Position numbers and translations under genes: made by a program. From Sulfuriferula multivorans (GTDB lineage Bacteria; Pseudomonadota; Gammaproteobacteria; Burkholderiales; Thiobacillaceae): a DNA stretch of 7,141 nt. The notes under the pieces were generated by a model that did not search any database, was not told where the DNA came from, and worked only from the letters and a program-made list of their open reading frames with translations. This document shows positions 6,299-7,141 of the stretch, piece after piece. Numbering within the stretch: the first letter of the stretch is position 1; every line of letters begins with the position of its first letter. The stretch lies in the NCBI GenBank assembly GCA_010365175.1, contig JAAFGW010000144.1, forward strand, positions 1 to 7,141, read 5' to 3'.

Positions 6299-6628
6299 AT
6301 GAATATGGCATCTGAATGGGCCGACGTAGACCTGATGGACAAGGACGAGCACATCGAGCAAGCCTCGCGTGCAATGAAAGCCATGTCGCACCCATTACGC
6401 CTGAAAATTCTCTGCGTGTTGGGCGACAAGGAAGTCAGCGTGCAGGACATCGTCGATCATGTCGGCACCTCACAGAGCAATATTTCACAGCACTTGGCCA
6501 TTCTCAGAGACAAGGGCGTACTGCGCACCCGCAAGGACGCCAACCGTGTGTTTTATCGGGTCGGCGATACCCGTACACTTAAATTGCTGAGCATGATGCG
6601 CGACGTATTCTGCGGCTTTTCCAAGTAA
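6299..6628 (+). CDS. ArsR/SmtB-family transcriptional repressor, BigR/SqrR-like
   Basis: This is a small dimeric winged-helix DNA-binding protein of 109 aa. The helix-turn-helix covers about 47-75 (SVQDIV, then TSQSNISQHLAILRDKGVL) and the wing about 76-90 (RTRKDANRVFYRV). The arsenic-type CVC motif of classical ArsR is absent: the corresponding stretch reads EVSVQDI. The only cysteines are C39 (ILCVL) and C105 (FCGF), 66 residues apart. The reported sensing cysteines of BigR (C42/C108) and SqrR (C41/C107) have the same spacing, so a reactive-sulfur or thiol-redox sensor is the favoured reading. That is inference from spacing and position. Two starts are possible: ATG 6299 with AGGA eight bases upstream, or ATG 6305 with GAGG nine bases upstream (107 aa). 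It runs divergently from gpmI, ends in a strong terminator, and is followed by an efflux adaptor gene. Confidence 0.92.
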   Translation: MNMASEWADVDLMDKDEHIEQASRAMKAMSHPLRLKILCVLGDKEVSVQDIVDHVGTSQSNISQHLAILRDKGVLRTRKDANRVFYRVGDTRTLKLLSMMRDVFCGFSK

Positions 6629-6644
6629 ACTGCCGCTACGACGC

Positions 6645-6683
6645 AAGGCCCGGCGACGCGCAAGCGAGCCGGGCCTTTGTTTT
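6645..6683 (+). terminator. Rho-independent terminator of the ArsR-family gene
   Basis: AAGGCCCGGC (6645-6654) pairs perfectly with GCCGGGCCTT (6668-6677) and is followed by the T-rich TGTTTT. The 13-base loop can form an extra CGC/GCG stem capped by a GCAA tetraloop (6660-6663). It begins 16 bases after the stop codon, so the regulator is monocistronic and separated from the downstream efflux gene. Confidence 0.94.
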
Positions 6684-6734
6684 ACCTATTGCGGTAACAG
6701 CTATGCCTCTAAAATAGGGGTAAACCAGAATCCA

Positions 6735-6773
6735 CCAAGGCAGGCTTCCCCATCGCATTTTAGCTGCCCTTGG
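6735..6773. repeat. Imperfect inverted repeat in the gap before the efflux adaptor gene
   Basis: CCAAGGCAG (6735-6743) pairs with CTGCCCTTGG (6764-6773) with one bulged C, giving nine pairs around a 20-base loop. Neither strand has a T-run after it, so it does not read as a terminator. A smaller hairpin, CCTCTA-AAA-TAGGGG, lies at 6706-6720. The rest of the gap from 6690 to 6840 shows no gene. Confidence 0.4.
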
Positions 6774-6852
6774 CACCCACAACAGAAGCCAAATAATTGA
6801 TTTTAATAGTTAATTAGATTACCCTAATAAACTACTTTTCGGAGATGTGCCT

Positions 6853-7141
6853 GTGCTGAATTTTGCCCGACTGCTCGCCAGCATGATTCTGGCCGCCCCA
6901 ACCGCGTGGGCGGCTGTGCCTTTTGCGGTTGAAACCGTGAAATATCAGGTTTCTGATACCGGTTACTCCACCGAAGCCTCCGTTGAGGCCGTCAAGCAAT
7001 CAACGGTCTCTGCTCAGGTATCGGGACGCGTTTCAGCGGTCAACTTTGATGCCGGTGATTACGTCAAAGCGGGGGCAGTCATCGTTCGACTTTCCGCACA
7101 GGAATTATCGTCCGCCGTTGCCGGTAGCCAGGCACAGGTGG
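6853..7141 (+). CDS. RND efflux periplasmic adaptor (HlyD/membrane fusion family), 5' part
   Basis: Adaptor proteins of this family link an inner-membrane RND pump to an outer-membrane channel. Only the first 96 residues are present and the frame stays open to the window edge. Residues 1-20 form a signal peptide (R6, hydrophobic core, cleavage after AWA at 20). After a short strand region comes the first biotinyl-lipoyl half-motif, TVSAQVSGRVSAVNFDAGD followed by YVKAGAVIVRL (about 51-80). A hairpin helix seems to begin at SAVAGSQAQV. The chosen start is GTG 6853, with GGAG (6841-6844) eight bases upstream. The in-frame GTG at 6847 is only two bases from GGAG. ATG 6845 is out of frame and stops after four codons. 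The pump and channel genes would lie beyond the window. Substrate cannot be told from this part. Confidence 0.88.
   Translation, partial: MLNFARLLASMILAAPTAWAAVPFAVETVKYQVSDTGYSTEASVEAVKQSTVSAQVSGRVSAVNFDAGDYVKAGAVIVRLSAQELSSAVAGSQAQV

Noticed and set aside
6193..6450. Minus-strand open frames across the ArsR-family gene start and its leader
   Set aside because: They overlap a clear helix-turn-helix gene on the other strand and the products show no domain.
6299..6628. Arsenic resistance regulator (ArsR proper)
   Set aside because: The CVC arsenic-binding motif is missing and no arsenate reductase or arsenite pump gene is nearby in the window.
6845..6859. Short ATG frame (four codons and a stop) overlapping the adaptor start
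   Set aside because: Its ATG directly abuts GGAG, which leaves no room for ribosome binding. The GTG at 6853 has the proper spacing and leads into a signal peptide.

Overview
The window looks like a stretch of ordinary chromosome from a Gram-negative proteobacterium, most likely a betaproteobacterium (Nitrosomonadales-like). This is judged from the protein character, a gpmI-envC-ctpA-moeB gene order, the periplasmic signal peptides and the moderately GC-rich coding DNA with AT-rich promoter gaps. The assignment is inference from the sequence alone. There is no CRISPR array, insertion sequence, tRNA or rRNA.

Layout. At the left, slmA (nucleoid-occlusion division inhibitor, + strand) runs into a convergent five-gene minus-strand cluster and overlaps its last gene by 4 bp. 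Read in its own direction, the cluster starts near 6130. Its order is gpmI (cofactor-independent phosphoglycerate mutase), envC (non-catalytic LytM activator of amidases), ctpA (S41 carboxyl-terminal processing protease), an unrecognised small protein of about 131 aa, and moeB (MoaD/ThiS-type adenylyltransferase). The gaps are 6, 3, about 81 and 27 bp, so it is probably one operon. A perfect 10-bp hairpin lies just after ctpA and may separate expression of the first three genes from the last two. On the right, a + strand ArsR/SmtB-family regulator is transcribed divergently from gpmI across a gap of about 165 bp. It ends in a strong intrinsic terminator. The final 289 bases hold the start of a periplasmic adaptor (membrane fusion protein) gene of an RND-type efflux system, which is cut by the window edge and begins with GTG.

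How the genes fit together. slmA, envC and ctpA all bear on cell division and peptidoglycan remodelling: SlmA blocks FtsZ over the nucleoid, EnvC switches on septal amidases, and CtpA-type proteases trim periplasmic proteins, including cell-wall hydrolases in several bacteria. gpmI supplies glycolysis/gluconeogenesis, and moeB supplies molybdopterin or a related sulfur-carrier pathway. The ArsR-family protein lacks the classical arsenic-binding cysteine cluster. It has two cysteines 66 residues apart, the same spacing as the persulfide sensors BigR and SqrR. It may therefore sense reactive sulfur and control itself and possibly the adjacent efflux gene, since a similar AT-rich motif occurs before both.

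I did not find a clearly new multi-gene system. The best leads are the BigR-like regulator with its candidate operator sites, the uncharacterised small protein between ctpA and moeB, and several unusual gene junctions (a TTG start in frame with the preceding stop codon, and a possible AUU start).
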